NCBI RefSeq assembly: GCF_007829875.1
Contig: NZ_VIWV01000001.1
Span: 6,694,501 to 6,758,500 of the forward strand
DNA: 64,000 bases
Direction: 5' to 3'
Origin: Streptomyces capillispiralis
GTDB taxonomy: Bacteria > Actinomycetota > Actinomycetes > Streptomycetales > Streptomycetaceae
The notes beneath the pieces were generated by a model. It made no database searches, was not told where the DNA came from, and saw only the letters and a program-made list of their open reading frames with translations. Numbering within the stretch: position 1 is the stretch's first letter; every line of letters starts with the position of its first letter. This document shows positions 25,940-33,681 of this stretch, one piece after another. The translations under genes were made by a program, and so were the position numbers.

Positions 25940-26707
25940 TCAGACCCAGGTGCCGCGGTCCTCCATGACCTTGCGCAGTGTGTCGATGTGATCGGTCATG
26001 ATGCCATCCACCCCCAGGTCCAGGAGCCGGTGCATCCGCTCCGCCTCGTTGATCGTCCATACATGAACCTGCAGCCCGCGCGCGTGGGCGGTGCGCACGA
26101 AGCGGTGGTCGACCACCTGGATGCCCGACTGCTCCTCGGGGACCTGGGCGGCGACGGCCGACGGGCGCAGCGCGGCCGGCAGCCCCCAGGACCGCAACCG
26201 CAGGTTGAGCACGCCCCGGGTGCCGTACGAGGTGGCCAGCCGGGGGCCGGCCAGCCGCTGGGCGCGCACCAGGCGGGCCTCGGAGAACGAGCCGAGGCAG
26301 ATCCGGTCCCAGGAGCCGGTGCGCCCGACCAGGTCCAGGAAGGGCAGCAGGGCCGGTTCGGCCTTCACGTCGACGTTCCAGCGGACCTCGGGGAAGGTCT
26401 CCAGGAGCTCCTCGAACAGGGGGACCGGTTCCTCGCCCGCCACGCGCGCCTGTGCCACGTCCCGCCACGGCAGGTCGGCGATCCGGCCGGCGCCGTCCGT
26501 CACCCGGTCCAGGGTGGCGTCGTGGAAGGCGACGAGCCGGCCGTCGCGGGTGGCGTGGACATCGGTCTCGATGTACCGGTAGCCCGCCTCGACGGCGCAC
26601 CGGAACTGCCGGACGGTGTTCTCCAGGCCGTCCGCCGCGCCGCCCCGGTGGGCGAAGGGGATCGGGCCGGGGTGGTCGAGGTAGGGGTGGCGTATCCGCG
26701 GGGTCAC
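25940..26707 (-). CDS. Glycerophosphodiester phosphodiesterase
   Basis: Hydrolyses glycerophosphodiesters from phospholipid turnover to glycerol 3-phosphate and an alcohol. 255 residues, cytoplasmic form without signal peptide. The catalytic elements are FAHRGGAADGLENT, YIETDVHATRDGRLVAFHD (metal Glu/Asp and the second His), DVKAEPALLPFLDLV and VHVWTINEAERMHRLLDLGVDGIMTDH. The GTG at 26707 is fixed by its GTGA overlap with the stop of the yczE-like gene, showing coupling. Confidence 0.93.
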   Translation of the reverse strand: MTPRIRHPYLDHPGPIPFAHRGGAADGLENTVRQFRCAVEAGYRYIETDVHATRDGRLVAFHDATLDRVTDGAGRIADLPWRDVAQARVAGEEPVPLFEELLETFPEVRWNVDVKAEPALLPFLDLVGRTGSWDRICLGSFSEARLVRAQRLAGPRLATSYGTRGVLNLRLRSWGLPAALRPSAVAAQVPEEQSGIQVVDHRFVRTAHARGLQVHVWTINEAERMHRLLDLGVDGIMTDHIDTLRKVMEDRGTWV

Positions 26708-27369
26708 GGACGCAGTATCGCCCTCCTCGGTTGACCGGTGGCAACGACCGTGCTGCCGTCGGCTGCCCGGGGGACGGCGAACGCGCGCAGGAACAGCTGG
26801 GCGAGCGGGCCGATCGCCACCGCGTACAGCACGGTGCCGACGCCCACCGTGCCGCCCAGCAGGAAGCCCGTGACCACCACCGTGATCTCGATGGCCGTGC
26901 GCACCAGGCGGATCGACACGCCCGTGCGCTGGTGCAGCCCCGTCATCAGGCCGTCGCGCGGACCCGAGCCGAAGCGCGCCGCGATGTACAGCCCGGTCGC
27001 CGCGCCGTTCAGCACGATGCCCGACACCATCAGCAGGACGCGGACGGCCGGGGGGTGCGCGTCCGGCAGCACGGCGAGCGTCGCGTCCATCGCCGCTCCG
27101 ATCACCAGCACGTTGGAGACCGTGCCGAGCCCCGGGCGCTGGCGCAGCGGGATCCACAGCAGCAGCACCACCGCGCCCGTCACGGTCAGCACCACGCCCA
27201 TCGACAGGCCCGTCCGCTCGGACAGGCCCTGGTGCAGCACGTTCCACGGTTCCAGGCCGAGGCCCGACCGCACCAGCAGCGCCGAGCTCGCGCCGTACAG
27301 CGCCAGTCCGGCGTACAGCTGGAACAGCCGCCGCCCGAGATGCCCGTGCCGGGACGACAATGTGGCCAT
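26704..27369 (-). CDS. YczE/YyaS-like integral membrane protein
   Basis: 221 residues with five or so transmembrane helices. It starts RRLFQLYAGLALYGASSALL and contains GLGLEPWNVLHQGLSERTGLS and FGSGPRDGLMTGLHQRTGVS. Both loops have the G-x-x-P-x-[ND]xLxxGL pattern seen in the YczE family. ATG 27369 is preceded by GGGGGG. The next gene, divergent, encodes a MocR regulator; YczE genes paired with MocR regulators are known (for example yczE and ycxD of Bacillus subtilis). Function unknown, possibly transport of an amine or vitamin. Confidence 0.85.
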   Translation of the reverse strand: MATLSSRHGHLGRRLFQLYAGLALYGASSALLVRSGLGLEPWNVLHQGLSERTGLSMGVVLTVTGAVVLLLWIPLRQRPGLGTVSNVLVIGAAMDATLAVLPDAHPPAVRVLLMVSGIVLNGAATGLYIAARFGSGPRDGLMTGLHQRTGVSIRLVRTAIEITVVVTGFLLGGTVGVGTVLYAVAIGPLAQLFLRAFAVPRAADGSTVVATGQPRRAILRP

Positions 27370-27390
27370 GGAGTGCCCCCCTGTGGTGAA

Positions 27391-27466
27391 AAGTGGACCG
27401 ATGCGTGACACCCTGTGGCGTGGTTGTTGATGTCATCCATGGCCAATCAGGTGAAGGTGGACTGAT
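27391..27466. promoter_or_regulatory. Direct repeats in the yczE/mocR divergent promoter
   Basis: AAGTGGACCGAT (27391-27402) and AGGTGGACTGAT (27455-27466) match at 10 of 12 positions, in the same orientation, 64 bases apart. One is near each gene start. They resemble the AAAGTGGW-CTA boxes reported for actinobacterial PdxR-type MocR proteins. Binding by the adjacent MocR protein is inferred. Confidence 0.55.
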
Positions 27467-27469
27467 TGT

Positions 27470-28969
27470 ATGGCGCAGTGGACCTCCGCGGTGGGGGCGG
27501 CGCAGCTCGCCCGGCTGCTCACGTCCCAGCAGGACCGGCCGGCCGGCCCCGGCACCCGCCGCCCGCCCGCCTACCGCGCGCTCGCCGACGGCATCCGCCT
27601 GCTCGTGCTCGAAGGGCGGGTGCCGGTCGCCGCGCGGCTGCCCGCCGAGCGGGAGCTGGCCCTCTCCCTGTCCGTGAGCCGCACGACCGTCGCCGCCGCC
27701 TACGAGGCGCTGCGCGCCGAGGGGTTCCTGGAGTCGCGGCGCGGCGCGGGCAGCTGGACCGCGGTCCCGGCGGGCAACCCCCTGCCCGCGCGCGGCCTGG
27801 AACCCCTGCCGCCCGAGTCGCTCGGCTCGGTGATCGACCTCGGCTGCGCCGCGCTGCCCGCCCCCGAGCCGTGGCTGACCCGGGCCGTCCAGGGCGCCCT
27901 GGAGGAGCTTCCGCCGTACGCGCACACCCACGGCGACTATCCCGCCGGGCTGCCCGCGCTGCGCGCGATGATCGCCGACCGCTACACCGCGCGGGGCATC
28001 CCGACCATGCCCGAGCAGATCATGGTGACGACGGGGGCCATGGGTGCCATCGACGCCATCTGCCACCTCTTCGGCGGGCGCGGCGAACGCATCGCCGTCG
28101 AGTCGCCGTCGTACGCCAACATCCTGCAGCTGATGCGGGAGGCCGGCGCCCGGCTGGTCCCCGTGGCCATGGCCGAGGGCCTGACCGGCTGGGACATGGA
28201 CCGCTGGCGCCAGATCCTGCGGGACGCGGCGCCCCGCATCGCCTACGTCGTCGCCGACTTCCACAACCCCACCGGTGCCCTCGCCGACGAGGACCAGCGG
28301 CGCCGTCTGGTGGACGCGGCGCGCTCGGCGGGCACGGTGCTGGTCGCCGACGAGACGATGACCGAACTGTGGCTCGACGCCGACGTGGAGATGCCGCGCC
28401 AGGTCTGCGCCTTCGACCCGGCCGGGTCCACGGTGATCACGGTCGGCTCGGCGAGCAAGGCCTTCTGGGCCGGGATGCGCATCGGCTGGGTGCGCGCGGC
28501 CCCCGACGTGATCCGCAGCCTGGTCGCCGCCCGTGCCTACGCCGACCTGGGCACACCGGTGCTGGAGCAGCTGGCCGTGAACTGGCTGTTCGGTACCGGC
28601 GGCTGGGAGCAGGCGGTGGAGGTGCGACGGGCCCAGGCCCGGCAGAACCGGGACGAACTGGTGCGCGCGGTGCGGCGGGAGCTGCCCGACTGGGAGTTCG
28701 AGGTGCCCCGGGGCGGGCTCACCCTGTGGGTGCGTACCGGAGGCCTCTCCGGTTCGCGGCTCGCCGAGGCGGGCGAGCGGGTCGGCGTGCGGGTGCCGTC
28801 CGGGCCCCGCTTCGGGGTCGACGGGGCGTTCGAGGGATATGTGCGGCTGCCGTTCACGGTGGGCGGCGCCGTCGCCGAGGAGGCGGCGGTACGCCTGGCC
28901 GCGGCGGCCCGGGTGGTGGAGAGGGGCGGCACGACGGGGGCGGAGGCGCCGCGCACTTTCGTGGCGTAG
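27470..28969 (+). CDS. MocR-type regulator (GntR HTH fused to aminotransferase fold)
   Basis: 499 residues. The N-terminal GntR winged helix (about 30-105) shows YRALADGIRLLVLEGRVPVA, LPAERELALSLSVSRTTVAA and LRAEGFLESRRGAGSW. The C-terminal fold-type I aminotransferase domain contains VTTGAMGAIDAICHLFGGRG, VVADFHNPTGALADED and the PLP-lysine region TVGSASKAFWAGMRIGWVRA (Lys in SASK). Such proteins bind PLP and usually control vitamin B6, GABA or taurine genes. Its likely target is the divergent yczE-like gene. The stop TAG is the first part of a G-rich repeat. Confidence 0.92.
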   Translation: MAQWTSAVGAAQLARLLTSQQDRPAGPGTRRPPAYRALADGIRLLVLEGRVPVAARLPAERELALSLSVSRTTVAAAYEALRAEGFLESRRGAGSWTAVPAGNPLPARGLEPLPPESLGSVIDLGCAALPAPEPWLTRAVQGALEELPPYAHTHGDYPAGLPALRAMIADRYTARGIPTMPEQIMVTTGAMGAIDAICHLFGGRGERIAVESPSYANILQLMREAGARLVPVAMAEGLTGWDMDRWRQILRDAAPRIAYVVADFHNPTGALADEDQRRRLVDAARSAGTVLVADETMTELWLDADVEMPRQVCAFDPAGSTVITVGSASKAFWAGMRIGWVRAAPDVIRSLVAARAYADLGTPVLEQLAVNWLFGTGGWEQAVEVRRAQARQNRDELVRAVRRELPDWEFEVPRGGLTLWVRTGGLSGSRLAEAGERVGVRVPSGPRFGVDGAFEGYVRLPFTVGGAVAEEAAVRLAAAARVVERGGTTGAEAPRTFVA

Positions 28970-29002
28970 GGGCGTAGGGGCGTAGGGGTGCGGGGGCGTA
29001 GG
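28963..29002 (+). repeat. Five 8-bp units (GGCGTAGG) forming a G-quadruplex motif
   Basis: Units at 28963, 28971 and 28979 are GGCGTAGG; 28987 is GGTGCGGG; 28995 is GGCGTAGG again. Read as G tracts, four runs of at least four G (28969-28972, 28977-28980, 28985-28988, 28992-28996) are separated by 4, 4 and 3 bases, a textbook quadruplex pattern. The first G belongs to the stop codon of the MocR gene. Confidence 0.85.
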
Positions 29003-29052
29003 CGCGGGCGCAGGAGGTGTGCGGTCGGCGCGGGCGGGGCTGGTGGGGGCAG

Positions 29053-29077
29053 GCGCGGTCGGCGGGTCCGACCGCGC
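29053..29077 (-). terminator. Hairpin downstream of sffA
   Basis: GCGCGGTCGG (29053-29062) pairs exactly with CCGACCGCGC (29068-29077), loop CGGGT, about 45 bases beyond the sffA stop and within the convergent gap to mocR. Confidence 0.65.
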
Positions 29078-29120
29078 GCGGTCCCGGACGTGACTCCCGG
29101 GGGTGCGGGGACGGCACCCC

Positions 29121-30893
29121 TCAGGAGGACGACTCCGCCACCGCCGCCTCCGCGGGCACGGGCTCCTTGGACGCGGCCTCCTCGGTGGCCCCGTCCGGCG
29201 TCCCCTGTTCCGCGGGCGCCTCGGCCCCGGCGGTGACCGCCACCGCGGCCGCCTGCTCCGTCGGCACCTTGTCCAGGCTCTTCTCCGTCGTCAGTTTGTC
29301 CAGGCTGACGAAGACCGGCCGGTTCACCGGCACCACGTGTCCCGGCTCCAGCCGCTCCGGCTCCTCGTCCGCCGGTGTCGTACGGGGCGGCAGCAGGTCC
29401 AGGACCGCCTGCCGGTCGGCATCGCTGGTCGCGTCGTCGTACGGGTCCGGCGTCGCCGGGACCTGAAGACGGTGCACCGGCCCCGAGCCCAGGCGGGCGT
29501 AGCCGCGCCCCGGGGGGACCTGGTCGAGGGGAGTGGTGTGCGGCGGCGCCCCCAGGACGGCCTCCACCTGGCCCGCGGTCGCGGGACCGAGGACGACCCG
29601 CGCCCGGGTGTGCTGCCGCACCGGCTCGCCGAGGGCGTCCAGGCTGTCGAGCTGGTCGGCGACGACCACGGTGACGTTCGCCGGGCGGCCGTGCCGCAGC
29701 GGGACCTGGAGCAGTGACCGGGGGTCCTTGCGGTCGTCCGCGGCGGCCGGCCGCGCGAACGCGCTCGGCCGGTCCAGCAGGAGCCACAGGGGGCGTCGGG
29801 TGTCCTCGGGTGTCGGCTCGCCCGCCCGATGCGCCCGGTTGGCGGCGATCAGCCGCCGCTCGGTCTCCTGCGCGACCCATTCCAGCAGGGCCAGGGCCCC
29901 CGTCAGACCGCACTCGACGGCGAGCACGCCGTCCCGGCCGGTCAGGCAGGCGTACTCGCCGGTGCCGCCGCCGTCGACGATCACCACGTCGCCGTGGTGG
30001 AGGGCCTGGAGCGCGATGGAACGCAGCAGGGTCGAGGTGCCGCTGCCCGGCTGTCCGACCGCGAGCAGATGGGGTTCGGTGGAGCGGACACCGGTGCGCC
30101 AGACGACGGGGGGCACGTCGCGCTGCTCCTCGCCGTGGGTGCCGTGGGTGAGGGGCAGCGTCCGCTGCACCCCGGTGGGGTCCGTGAAGCCGAGGACCGT
30201 CTCGCCGGGGGCCGTGACGAAGGGCTGCGCCGCGATGTCGGTGGGCAGGGGCGCGAGGACGCGGACCGTGAGCCGGTTGCCCTCCTCGTCCCAGACGAAG
30301 TGGTACTCGCGGCCGCGCCCCGACTTGGCGCTGAGCAGATGCTCGATCCGGGCCCGGGACGCCGGCTCGCCGTCGGTGAAGTAGGCGGGGTAGCGGATCA
30401 CCAGGTGGGTGATGCGGCCGGTGCCGTCGAACTCGTACTCGGAGAAGGTCCCGGTCCAGTCACCGCCGTGGGCGTAGAGCGGTTCGGGGTCCTCGGCGGC
30501 CGAGAAGTACGGCACCAGGGCCTCGTAGAGCGACTTCAGGCGCTGGGCCTGCGGCGCGTCGGGTCCGCCGGGGGCCGACGGGGCGCGGTCCCGGCCCTGC
30601 CAGGCCGCCGCCGCCATCAGGGTGATGACGGCGAGCAGCGGGCCGTACGGCGCCAGTGCCACGACCAGCACGACCGACGCCACCAGGAAGAGCAGCGCGC
30701 CGCGCTTGTCCTTGGGCGTGCCGGCCCACCTGCGCCGCCCGGCCGAGGCCAGCCGGCGCAGACCGCGCGTGATGGTGATCAGCGGGTGGAGGACATCCGT
30801 GGCGCTGTCGGCGGCCGTCCTGGCCAGCTCCCGGCTCCGGGCGAGCTGTGCGCTGCCGTTGCTCAGAATGCGGGGGAGAGGGCGCCGGGCCAC
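29121..30893 (-). CDS. sffA: SpoIIIE/FtsK-like membrane protein SffA, ATPase motifs degenerate
   Basis: 590 residues: two transmembrane helices near the N-terminus (GALLFLVASVVLVVALAP and YGPLLAVITLMAAAAW), then an FtsK/SpoIIIE-like P-loop domain (about 260-480) and an acidic Ala/Glu-rich tail. In S. coelicolor SffA is a DNA-translocase-like protein directed to sporulation septa by SmeA. The P-loop here reads LAVGQPGSGTSTLLRS, with Thr at position 286 where the invariant Walker A Lys should be. The Walker B candidate LWLLLDRPS lacks the following Glu. So ATP turnover may be lost or altered. GTG 30893 has GGAGG 6 bases upstream; smeA is 49 bases upstream, same operon. Confidence 0.9.
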   Translation of the reverse strand: MARRPLPRILSNGSAQLARSRELARTAADSATDVLHPLITITRGLRRLASAGRRRWAGTPKDKRGALLFLVASVVLVVALAPYGPLLAVITLMAAAAWQGRDRAPSAPGGPDAPQAQRLKSLYEALVPYFSAAEDPEPLYAHGGDWTGTFSEYEFDGTGRITHLVIRYPAYFTDGEPASRARIEHLLSAKSGRGREYHFVWDEEGNRLTVRVLAPLPTDIAAQPFVTAPGETVLGFTDPTGVQRTLPLTHGTHGEEQRDVPPVVWRTGVRSTEPHLLAVGQPGSGTSTLLRSIALQALHHGDVVIVDGGGTGEYACLTGRDGVLAVECGLTGALALLEWVAQETERRLIAANRAHRAGEPTPEDTRRPLWLLLDRPSAFARPAAADDRKDPRSLLQVPLRHGRPANVTVVVADQLDSLDALGEPVRQHTRARVVLGPATAGQVEAVLGAPPHTTPLDQVPPGRGYARLGSGPVHRLQVPATPDPYDDATSDADRQAVLDLLPPRTTPADEEPERLEPGHVVPVNRPVFVSLDKLTTEKSLDKVPTEQAAAVAVTAGAEAPAEQGTPDGATEEAASKEPVPAEAAVAESSS

Positions 30894-30942
30894 TGCTGCC
30901 TCCAGAGGGTGCGTACGGGCGGGCGGGGCGTGGTCGGGCGGG

Positions 30943-31137
30943 TCAGAACTTGAATCCGCCCAGGAGGCCGGCCAGGCTCTCGCCGCCCGCCTTGATGCTT
31001 GGCGCGATGGCCGTGCTGGCCAGATAGAAACCGAACAGCATCGCCACCAGGGCGTGTGACGCCTTCAGTCCGTCCTTGCGGAAGAAGATGAAGACGACGA
31101 TGCCGAGCAGGACCACGCAAGAGATCGAGACGATCAT
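30943..31137 (-). CDS. smeA: Small membrane protein SmeA
   Basis: 64 residues with two hydrophobic helices (IVSISCVVLLGIVVFIFF and the stretch around ALVAMLFGFYLASTAIAP) and a polar turn RKDGLKAS, matching in length and layout the sporulation protein SmeA of S. coelicolor, which localises SffA to division septa. ATG 31137 is preceded by AGGAGAA. Expression there depends on the whi regulators; I could not identify a WhiA site with confidence in 31138-31407. Confidence 0.9.
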   Translation of the reverse strand: MIVSISCVVLLGIVVFIFFRKDGLKASHALVAMLFGFYLASTAIAPSIKAGGESLAGLLGGFKF

Positions 31138-31272
31138 GTGAGTTCTCCTGGTTCGCGGGGACAGTCACCATGAGTCCTTCCAGGCTCACAGAATGTATCT
31201 ATACGATAAAAGGTGCAACTGGGTGGTTTCTCGGCATTTACCCTCGGATGGTCCTGCTGTGATCCTTACCTC

Positions 31273-31294
31273 GGGCACATCCGCTCATGTGCCC
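31273..31294. promoter_or_regulatory. Inverted repeat in the smeA/ankyrin divergent region
   Basis: GGGCACAT and ATGTGCCC flank CCGCTC: exact 8-bp arms with 6-base spacing. It lies 114 bases before the ankyrin gene and 136 bases before smeA. It could be an operator for either gene. The AT-rich run TGTATCTATACGATAAAAGG (31195-31214) nearby is the likely core promoter zone. Confidence 0.4.
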
Positions 31295-31407
31295 CGCGAG
31301 CCAGTACGCTGGCGATTCACCCGTACGGCTCTGCACCGCTCGCAGACGTACGTCCTGTCCCCCGATGCGCGCCGCAGGCGCGCGTGCAGTGAGAGGCGGT
31401 CCGGCCG

Positions 31408-31800
31408 ATGACCGATGCCCCCGACCCCGAGGTCGTGGAGCTGGCGACCAAGATCTTCGATCTGGCCCGGCGCGGCCGCACCGAGGAGCTCGTGGCCTAT
31501 GTCGACGCGGGCGTGCCGGCCGACCTCACCAACGACCGCGGCGACTCGCTCGTGATGCTCGCCGCCTACCACGGCCACGCCGACGCGGTCCGCGCGCTGC
31601 TGGAGCGCGGCGCAGACGCCGACCGCGTCAACGACCGGGGCCAGACGCCACTCGCGGGGGCGGTCTTCAAGGGCGAGACGGCCGTCATCGAGGCCCTCCT
31701 CGCGGGCGGTGCCGATCCGTCCGCCGGCACCCCCTCCGCGGTCGACACCGCCCAGATGTTCGGCCGCACGGAACTGCTCGCGCTGTTCGGCGAGCGCTGA
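31408..31800 (+). CDS. Ankyrin-repeat protein
   Basis: 130 residues, essentially only ankyrin repeats: GDSLVMLAAYHGHADAVRAL, then LERGADADRVNDRGQTPLAG and AVFKGETAVIEALLAGGADP, closed by a capping helix (DTAQMFGRTELLALFGE). About three repeats, no signal or membrane segment, so a cytoplasmic protein-binding module. The partner is unknown. ATG 31408 follows GAGAGG by 10 bases. Confidence 0.92.
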   Translation: MTDAPDPEVVELATKIFDLARRGRTEELVAYVDAGVPADLTNDRGDSLVMLAAYHGHADAVRALLERGADADRVNDRGQTPLAGAVFKGETAVIEALLAGGADPSAGTPSAVDTAQMFGRTELLALFGER

Positions 31801-31994
31801 GCGACATGCTCTGACCAGCGACGACACGGAAAACGGGGGAGGCGGTACAGGGCCGCCGAAATTTCGGTCGCGGTAGATGTGACCGCCGGGTCATCATGAC
31901 GACGTGATTCACGGACGCGATGGCTGGGCAGGTGTTGCCGCACCGCGCGGGCCGTGATCGGTCCGCATGGGCCACCGACGAGAGGCAGAGAGAA

Positions 31995-32054
31995 ATGGTC
32001 TACAGCGAGCAGGAAACGGCGGGCGCCCCGACGTGTTGGCACGCGGCCAGGTAA
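31995..32054 (+). CDS. Possible 19-codon upstream ORF
   Basis: ATG at 31995 is preceded by a strong purine site GAGAGGCAGAGAGAA and opens MVYSEQETAGAPTCWHAAR before TAA at 32054, 45 bases ahead of the HEAT gene ATG. Rich in weakly used residues (Cys, Trp, His) at its end, it might be a leader peptide controlling the downstream gene. It is too short for codon-bias proof. The rest of 31801-32099 shows no gene. Confidence 0.35.
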   Translation: MVYSEQETAGAPTCWHAAR

Positions 32055-32099
32055 GGCACGTTCCCGGTTGCGTCGACGCTTGATGTGAGGCTGTTTCCC

Positions 32100-33518
32100 A
32101 TGTTCGATCCGGTCATAGCGCCCAGCGGTACGCTGCTCGGCCTGCTCCAGCGGGGCCGCGGCGACGGCACGCTGCACGCGCTCACCGCCCCGCGAGCAGA
32201 GGCGCTCGCGGCGTTGAACCACTGTGTGCTGCGCGACCCGCGCCACGACTGGCAGGTGGAGAACCGCTCCCTGTACTACGCCCGCCTCTACCTCGATCTG
32301 CACGGCGGACTGGACGCGATCGAGGCCCATCTCTTCGACCCCGAGGACGTCCTCGACACGGACGAGTCGCGCACCGGACTCGCCCTGGCCGTCCTCGGAC
32401 ACCTCGCCTCCTACGGCAGGCGGGAGGCCCTCGAACTGCTGCGCAGGTACGCCGCCCACGGCACCAACTGGGCCTGGGCCCTGGACGAACTGGCGCTGCG
32501 GGACGACGACGCGGGCCTGCGCGCCCTCGCCGCCCCCGTCCTCGCGCGGTTCGCCACCGACGCCGAGGGGGAAGCGGAGCTGGCCGCCACCGTCCGCGAC
32601 GCCTTCGAGCCGCGGCCCTGGCGCCTGTGGGCCGACGACCCGCGCGAATCCATCGCCGGACGGGTGCGCGCCGCCCAGGAGACCGGCTGCTTCGACCGCT
32701 GGCAGCGGCAGATGCGTCCCACCGGGCCCCGCCCCGGCTGGAGCGTCGCGGCCGTCTTCGAGTGGGCCCAGCAGGGCATGGAGCGCGGCGCCGCGCTGCA
32801 CGTCCCGGCCGCCCGCTGTCTCGCCGCCGTGGCGGGACCCGAGGACCGGCCCGAGATCGTCCGGGCCGCCCAGGACGGCACCGAGGGAGCCCGGTGCACC
32901 GCCCTGCGCTACCTCGCCGACAGCAACGACCCCGACGCCCTCACGCTCATCGAGGGCGCCGTGGCCACCGGCTCCGCCGCCGTCGTGGAGGCCGCCGTCG
33001 ACGCCTTCGAGCGGATGCGCAGTCTCGCCGCCGTCGACCGGGCGCGCGGCTGGGCCCGCCGGCCCGACGCGCTGGGCGCCGCCGCCGGCCGGGTCCTCGC
33101 CTGCCGGGGTGGGGCGCGGGACCGGGACCTGGTCCTCGCGGCGCTGCGGGAGGCGGTACGGGGCGAGGGCCCCGACGCGCCCACCCTGTGGACGCTCGTC
33201 GACGGCGCCGGACGCCTCGGCATCACCTGCGCCGCCCCCGTGCTGCGCCACATCTACCGCGAGACCGCCTCCTCCCACCTGCGGGGCCGGGCCGCCCGCG
33301 CCCTGGCCGCGACCGACCCCTCCTTCGGCACCGGCTTCGCCGTCGAGTGCCTCTGGGACTGCGAGGAGACCACCCGCGAGATCGCCGCCCGGCACGCCGA
33401 GACCGGCGACACCCGCGTCGTCGAGCGGCTGCGCCGGCTCGCCGCGGACCCGGCCGAGGAGGCCGAGGTGCAGACCGCCGTACGCAGCCGTATCGGTCCC
33501 GAGGAGACCGCCGTGTGA
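32100..33518 (+). CDS. HEAT-repeat protein
   Basis: 472 residues, almost all alpha-helical, with HEAT-like helical repeats, for example GLALAVLGHLASYGRREALE, LDELALRDDDAGLRALAAPV, DGTEGARCTALRYLADSNDP and HLRGRAARALAATDPSFG. No catalytic motif. Such proteins act as scaffolds. ATG 32100 is preferred because GTGAGG lies 9 bases upstream; a GTG at 32085 is in frame and would add five residues. It may be preceded by a leader ORF and ends at a hairpin. Confidence 0.85.
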   Translation: MFDPVIAPSGTLLGLLQRGRGDGTLHALTAPRAEALAALNHCVLRDPRHDWQVENRSLYYARLYLDLHGGLDAIEAHLFDPEDVLDTDESRTGLALAVLGHLASYGRREALELLRRYAAHGTNWAWALDELALRDDDAGLRALAAPVLARFATDAEGEAELAATVRDAFEPRPWRLWADDPRESIAGRVRAAQETGCFDRWQRQMRPTGPRPGWSVAAVFEWAQQGMERGAALHVPAARCLAAVAGPEDRPEIVRAAQDGTEGARCTALRYLADSNDPDALTLIEGAVATGSAAVVEAAVDAFERMRSLAAVDRARGWARRPDALGAAAGRVLACRGGARDRDLVLAALREAVRGEGPDAPTLWTLVDGAGRLGITCAAPVLRHIYRETASSHLRGRAARALAATDPSFGTGFAVECLWDCEETTREIAARHAETGDTRVVERLRRLAADPAEEAEVQTAVRSRIGPEETAV

Positions 33519-33556
33519 CCGCCCGGCCCCCACGCGGCGTGAACGGCGGATGGCCC

Positions 33557-33591
33557 GCGGGTCAGGTGCGTATGGATGCCACCTGACCTGC
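33557..33591 (+). terminator. 12-bp hairpin after the HEAT gene
   Basis: GCGGGTCAGGTG (33557-33568) pairs with CACCTGACCTGC (33580-33591) with one G-U, 39 bases after the HEAT stop. The loop is 11 bases. Confidence 0.6.
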
Positions 33592-33681
33592 CCGGGCGAG
33601 GGGTCCAACGCTCACGGCACGTTCCCCGCGCGGAAAGATCCACGTTGACGTGACCACGTCCGGCGCGGCGACAACACCGGT

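Noticed and set aside
28963..29002. CRISPR array
   Set aside because: Units are 8 bp with no spacers; it is a simple tandem repeat.
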